Shown here: piece by piece, positions 60,536 to 64,000 of the stretch | Numbering within the stretch: position 1 is the stretch's first letter | How the letters are laid out: each line of letters opens with the position of its first letter | Assembly (NCBI RefSeq): GCF_024508275.1 | Contig: NZ_CP101989.1 | Coordinates: 3,038,001-3,102,000, forward strand | Length of the DNA stretch: 64,000 nt | Direction: 5' to 3' | Source: Cellulomonas wangsupingiae | GTDB lineage: Bacteria > Actinomycetota > Actinomycetes > Actinomycetales > Cellulomonadaceae | Notes under the pieces: model-generated | The model's database searches: none | The model's input: only the letters and a program-made list of their open reading frames with translations | What the model was told of the DNA's origin: nothing | Translations under genes and position numbers: made by a program

Positions 60536-62827
60536 TCAGCCGACGAGCTGCGCCTCGTGCTCGAGCCGCCCCTCGCGGTCGACCTTCGCCGCGCGCAGCC
60601 GCGAGGCGACGACCGCGCCGAACGCGATGGCCGTCGCGACGACCGCGATGGCCAGGCGCAGGACGTGGTTGGCGTCGTCACCGACGGACACCACGACGAT
60701 CGCCGGCGCGATGAGGACGGACACCAGGTTCATGACCTTGATGAGCGGGTTGATCGCCGGGCCGGCCGTGTCCTTGAACGGGTCGCCGACCGTGTCGCCG
60801 ATGACGGCCGCCGCGTGCGCGGGCGAGCCCTTCCCCCCGTAGCTGCCGTCCTCGATGATCTTCTTCGCGTTGTCCCACGTGCCGCCGGAGTTCGCGAGGA
60901 AGACGGCCATGAGCACGCCCGACCCGATCGCACCGGCGAGGAAGCCGGCGAGCGGGCCGACGCCCAGGCCGAAGCCCACGGCGATCGGCGCGAACGCCGC
61001 CAGCAGCCCCGGGGTCGCGAGCTCGCGCAGCGAGTCGCGCGTGCAGATGTCGACGACGCGCGCGTACTCGGGCCGCACCTCGCCGGTCATGATCCCCGGG
61101 TTCTCGCGGAACTGCCGGCGCACCTCGAACACGATGGCGCCGGCGGCGCGCGTGACGGCGTCGATCGCCAGGCCCGAGAACAGGAACACGGTCGCGCCGC
61201 CGAGGATCACGCCGACGAGCGTGATCGGGCTGATGATGTCGTACGACATCATCGCCGCGACGAGGTCACCGCCGACGTCGCCCACGACGGCGTCCAGCGC
61301 CTCGCGCACCGCGGCCGCGTAGGAGCCGAACAGCGCGGTGGCCGCGAGCACGGCCGTGGCGATCGCGATGCCCTTGGTGACGGCCTTCGTCGTGTTGCCC
61401 ACGGCGTCCAGGTCGGTGAGGATCTGCGCGCCCTCGGCCGACACGTCGCCCGACATCTCGGCGATGCCCTGCGCGTTGTCGCTCACGGGGCCGAACGTGT
61501 CCATCGCGACGATGACGCCGACCGTCGTCAGCAGCCCGCAGCCGGCCAGTGCGATGAGGAACAGCGCCAGCGGCACCGAGCCGCCGGCGAGGAGGAAGAC
61601 CCCGCAGATCGCGGCGGCGATGATGCCGGCGGTGTAGACGGCCGACTCGAACCCGACGCCGATGCCGGACAGGACGACCGTGGCCGGACCCGTCAGCGTC
61701 GTCCGGGCGACGTGCAGCGTCGGCTTGCTCGTGGTGCCCGTGAAGTAGCCCGTGACCCACAGGATGACCCCGGCGAGGACGACACCGATGAGGACGGCCG
61801 CCGACGTGATCAGCCGGGGGTCGCCCCCGTGGCTCTCGAGGCCCGCGGTGCCTCCCGTCAGCGTCGCGAACGACGCCGGCAGGTACACGAACGCGGCGAG
61901 GGCGGCGAGCAGCACGCCGACGAGGGCCGAGACGTAGAAGCCGCGGTTGATGGCCGTCAGGCCGCTCTCCTCGCCGCGCACCCGCGTGATGGCGATGCCG
62001 AGGCCCGCGACGAGCGCCCCCACGGCGGTGACGATGAGCGGGAAGACCATGCCCTCCTCGCCGAAGGCCGCACGCCCGAGGATGAGCGCCGCGACCAGCA
62101 TGACCGCGTAGGACTCGAAGAGGTCGGCCGCCATGCCCGCGCAGTCGCCCACGTTGTCGCCGACGTTGTCGGCGATGGTCGCGGCGTTGCGCGGGTCGTC
62201 CTCGGGGATGCCCTGCTCGACCTTGCCGACCAGGTCCGCGCCCACGTCGGCGGCCTTGGTGAAGATGCCGCCGCCGACGCGCATGAACATGGCCAGCAGC
62301 GCGGCGCCGAAGCCGAAGCCCTCGAGCACCGCCGGCGCCTCGCCGCGGTAGAGGAGGACCACGAGCGCGGCCCCCAGCAGCCCCAGGCCGACGACGGCCA
62401 TGCCGACGACGCCACCGGTGCGGAACGCGATCCTGGCGCCCTCCGCCCGCCCACCGGGCTGCGACGCGGCCGCGGCCACGCGCAGGTTGGCGCGCGTGGC
62501 GAGCCACATGCCGAGGAACCCGATGGCCGCGGAGAACCCGGCCCCGACGAGGAAGAAGATCGACCGCCCGATCTTCACCCCGCTGTCCCCCGGCAGCAGG
62601 AACAGCAGGGCGCAGACGATCGCCGCGAACAGCGCGAGCGTGCGGAACTGGCGGCTGAGGAACGCCGACGCGCCTTCCTGCACCGCCTGGGCGATCTGCT
62701 GCATCGAGGCCGTGCCCTCGCCGGCCGCCAGCACCTGGCGCCGGAGCACCGCCGCGACGACCAGGGCTGCCAGTCCGATCACGGCGATCACCGCGACGAT
62801 CGTGATGCTCGTGGTCCCGAGCTCCAT
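60536..62827 (-). CDS. hppA: K+-independent H+-translocating membrane pyrophosphatase
   Basis: 763 residues with about 16 transmembrane helices. It couples pyrophosphate hydrolysis to proton pumping. The hydrophilic sites are DVGADLVGKVEQGIPEDDPR and ATIADNVGDNVGDCAGMAAD, with metal aspartates, and VIGDTVGDPFKDTAGPAINP. In GNTTKAVTKGIAIAT the lysine after GNTT, and the following Thr, mark the potassium-independent type. ATG 62827 lies behind GGAGGATGC. The frame continues upstream to 63409 but that part is not homologous. Confidence 0.95.
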   Translation of the reverse strand: MELGTTSITIVAVIAVIGLAALVVAAVLRRQVLAAGEGTASMQQIAQAVQEGASAFLSRQFRTLALFAAIVCALLFLLPGDSGVKIGRSIFFLVGAGFSAAIGFLGMWLATRANLRVAAAASQPGGRAEGARIAFRTGGVVGMAVVGLGLLGAALVVLLYRGEAPAVLEGFGFGAALLAMFMRVGGGIFTKAADVGADLVGKVEQGIPEDDPRNAATIADNVGDNVGDCAGMAADLFESYAVMLVAALILGRAAFGEEGMVFPLIVTAVGALVAGLGIAITRVRGEESGLTAINRGFYVSALVGVLLAALAAFVYLPASFATLTGGTAGLESHGGDPRLITSAAVLIGVVLAGVILWVTGYFTGTTSKPTLHVARTTLTGPATVVLSGIGVGFESAVYTAGIIAAAICGVFLLAGGSVPLALFLIALAGCGLLTTVGVIVAMDTFGPVSDNAQGIAEMSGDVSAEGAQILTDLDAVGNTTKAVTKGIAIATAVLAATALFGSYAAAVREALDAVVGDVGGDLVAAMMSYDIISPITLVGVILGGATVFLFSGLAIDAVTRAAGAIVFEVRRQFRENPGIMTGEVRPEYARVVDICTRDSLRELATPGLLAAFAPIAVGFGLGVGPLAGFLAGAIGSGVLMAVFLANSGGTWDNAKKIIEDGSYGGKGSPAHAAAVIGDTVGDPFKDTAGPAINPLIKVMNLVSVLIAPAIVVVSVGDDANHVLRLAIAVVATAIAFGAVVASRLRAAKVDREGRLEHEAQLVG

Positions 62828-62901
62828 GCATCCTCCTCGACACACCGGCGCGATCCCCCTGAGCACGCCCGTCGTCCGGCCCCGTTGCCGACGACCCGGT
62901 G

Positions 62902-62934
62902 AGTCTAGCGGCGGGTGTGACGCAGGTCGCACCC
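62902..62934 (-). promoter_or_regulatory. hppA promoter overlapped by an inverted repeat
   Basis: TAGACT (62907-62902) is a good -10 about 75 bases before the start codon. GGGTGTGAC-GCAG-GTCGCACCC (62913-62934) is a near-perfect inverted repeat over the spacer and -35 region. It has a weak resemblance to the Rex site (9 of 14). Confidence 0.45.
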
Positions 62935-63039
62935 GTCCGCCACACGGTCGCGCGTCAGCGGTCGTCGGTGCGGGCGGCGACGGCACGTCTGCTCCCGGCG
63001 GCCCGCCGCGGGGCTCGCGGGCGCGGTGCGACGCCGCCC

Positions 63040-63375
63040 TCAGGAGGCGAGCGCGGCCTCGAGCGTGTCGTGGATGGTGAACACCTGCGTCAGGCCGGTG
63101 ATGCGGAAGACCTTGAGGAGCCGCTCCGAGGCCACGACGAGCACCAGCCGGCCACCGGCGATCCGCACCCGCTTGAGGGTGCCGACCAGCAGGCCCAGCC
63201 CGGTGGAGTCCATGAACGTCACGCCGGTGAGGTCGACGACGAGGTCGGTGTGCTGCTCGGCGATCAGCAGCGAGAGCCGCTCGCGCAGCCGGACGGCCGA
63301 CGAGACGTCGATCTCGCCCGCGACGTGCACGACCGCCCGCGTCCCCACGTCCTCCACGCTCACCTGTACGTCCAT
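63040..63375 (-). CDS. STAS-domain anti-sigma-factor antagonist
   Basis: 111 residues, one STAS domain. VHVAGEIDVSSAVRLRERLS and VDLTGVTFMDSTGLGLLVGT carry the conserved Asp56-Ser57, the usual phosphorylation site. The partner kinase is not in this window. ATG 63375 has AAGGGA three bases upstream. An upstream ATG at 63417 lacks a ribosome site. The next gene, divergent, is a sigma factor, so a signalling role is plausible, but no direct link is shown. Confidence 0.9.
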   Translation of the reverse strand: MDVQVSVEDVGTRAVVHVAGEIDVSSAVRLRERLSLLIAEQHTDLVVDLTGVTFMDSTGLGLLVGTLKRVRIAGGRLVLVVASERLLKVFRITGLTQVFTIHDTLEAALAS

Positions 63376-63481
63376 CGATCCCTTCCCTGCGTGTACGTCT
63401 GCAGTGCATTCAAGCATCCCGCGCTGGGGTGGTCGGGGACCCGGCCCTCGGGTCCCGTCGTGCGGACCAGGGCTCGGACCC

Positions 63482-63506
63482 CAACCTTTCGGGCTCCTCG
63501 TCCGTC
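63482..63506 (+). promoter_or_regulatory. Possible ECF-type promoter of the sigma gene
   Basis: CAACC (63482-63486), 16 bases and CGTC (63503-63506) resemble the -35/-10 pattern used by several actinobacterial ECF sigma factors. It lies about 55 bp before GTG 63560. Autoregulation is a guess. Confidence 0.4.
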
Positions 63507-63559
63507 ACCATGGGTGAGGCGGCACCGGTCCCCGCCGTCCGCCCGACGACAGGAGCCCC

Positions 63560-64000
63560 GTGACCCCGTGGCAGGACGCGCTGGACGAGCTCGTCCGCGC
63601 CCGTGGTCGCGCCCTCGTGGGGTACGCGTACCTGCTGACCGGTGACGCGCGGGAGGCGGAGGACCTCGTCCAGGACGCGCTGGTCCGCACGTTCACGCGC
63701 GGCCGGGGCACGCGCGAGATCGCCTCGGCGGAGGCCTACGTGCGGCGCGCGATCCTCACGACGTACGTCGACGGCTTCCGTCGGCGGCGGCACTGGGCCT
63801 CCATCCGCCACCTGGCCGCGGTCCCCGAACCGACACCGCCGGACGGGCCGCACGCCGGGCCCGAACCCGTGGTCACCACGCGGATCGCCGTGCAGCAGGC
63901 GCTCGCCGTGCTGCCGCCCCGCGAGCGCGCCTGCATCGTGCTGCGCCACTTCGAGGACATGACGGTCGCGCAGGTCGCCGACGCGCTCTCGCTGTCGGTC
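63560..64000 (+). CDS. RNA polymerase sigma factor, ECF/SigE family (partial, C-terminus off the right edge)
   Basis: 147 codons visible. Region 2 is ALVGYAYLLTGDAREAEDLV and QDALVRTFTRG. Region 4 has LPPRERACIVLRHFEDMTVA and QVADALSLSV, with the recognition helix just beginning at the edge. GTG 63560 has AGGAG four bases upstream. Family length suggests only about 20-30 residues are missing. A short open frame in another register is a shadow. Confidence 0.9.
   Translation, partial: MTPWQDALDELVRARGRALVGYAYLLTGDAREAEDLVQDALVRTFTRGRGTREIASAEAYVRRAILTTYVDGFRRRRHWASIRHLAAVPEPTPPDGPHAGPEPVVTTRIAVQQALAVLPPRERACIVLRHFEDMTVAQVADALSLSV

Noticed and set aside
62828..63409. Upstream extension of hppA to 63409
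   Set aside because: It runs antiparallel to nothing but overlaps the whole STAS gene in another frame and is not membrane-like. ATG 62827 has a strong ribosome site.

Overview
The window is about 64 kb of very GC-rich DNA with actinobacterial gene content: a 14-gene nuo operon, demethylmenaquinone-type quinone genes with a menJ-like reductase, System II cytochrome c maturation, the redox regulator Rex, a 32-residue bS22 (AURKAIP1/COX24) protein, and many leaderless promoters. The combination with L-arabinose and alpha-galactoside genes suggests a plant-polymer-degrading member of Micrococcales, perhaps Cellulomonas or a relative. That assignment is an inference from gene content, not from a marker gene.

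Layout. 1-17.9 kb (minus strand): menJ followed by nuoABCDEFGHIJKLMN. Most junctions overlap by 1-8 nt, and nuoN runs off the left edge. A promoter and a near-consensus Rex operator lie in front of menJ, so quinone reduction and Complex I are probably transcribed together and repressed when NADH/NAD+ is low. 18.2-31.5 kb: menaquinone genes menG, menF, menD, menC, menB, menE and menA on both strands. Mixed in are a TRM11-like RNA methyltransferase, a membrane-anchored trypsin-like PDZ protease, a DUF3048 lipoprotein and small membrane proteins. 31.5-36.5 kb: a histidine phosphatase plus tlpA-ccdA-resB-ccsB (cytochrome c biogenesis). 36.5-41.8 kb: marR/yceI, rex, glutaredoxin, an HAD phosphatase, a GNAT and a GH27 alpha-galactosidase. 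41.9-48.4 kb: a LacI regulator, bS22, an HTH protein, acuC, KtrB/KtrA-type potassium uptake and PPK2. 48.4-50.7 kb: poorly conserved membrane or secreted proteins, two with related N-termini. 50.8-56.8 kb: proC-araR-araB-araD-araA. 56.8-57.3 kb: a noncoding array of eight copies of a 17-bp motif, four on each strand. 57.3-64 kb: an SAM methyltransferase, an EEP nuclease, a lipoprotein, a K+-independent H+-pyrophosphatase, an STAS protein and the start of an ECF-type sigma factor.

How it fits together. The core is respiratory: menaquinone synthesis, quinone ring and side-chain tailoring, Complex I, cytochrome c maturation and a Rex switch. The gene order proC...HTH/bS22...HAD/Grx...pgm-tlpA-ccdA-resB-ccsB...menA-E-B-C-D-G-J resembles what I recall of the Mycobacterium tuberculosis Rv0500-Rv0561c stretch. 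Sugar-catabolic and ion-transport modules have been inserted, and the usual hemACDB genes are missing next to rex. I did not find a mobile element, CRISPR array, prophage, tRNA, rRNA or clear new defence system. The most unexplained items are the 17-bp motif array, several perfect palindromes in promoters, and the paired small signal-anchor proteins.
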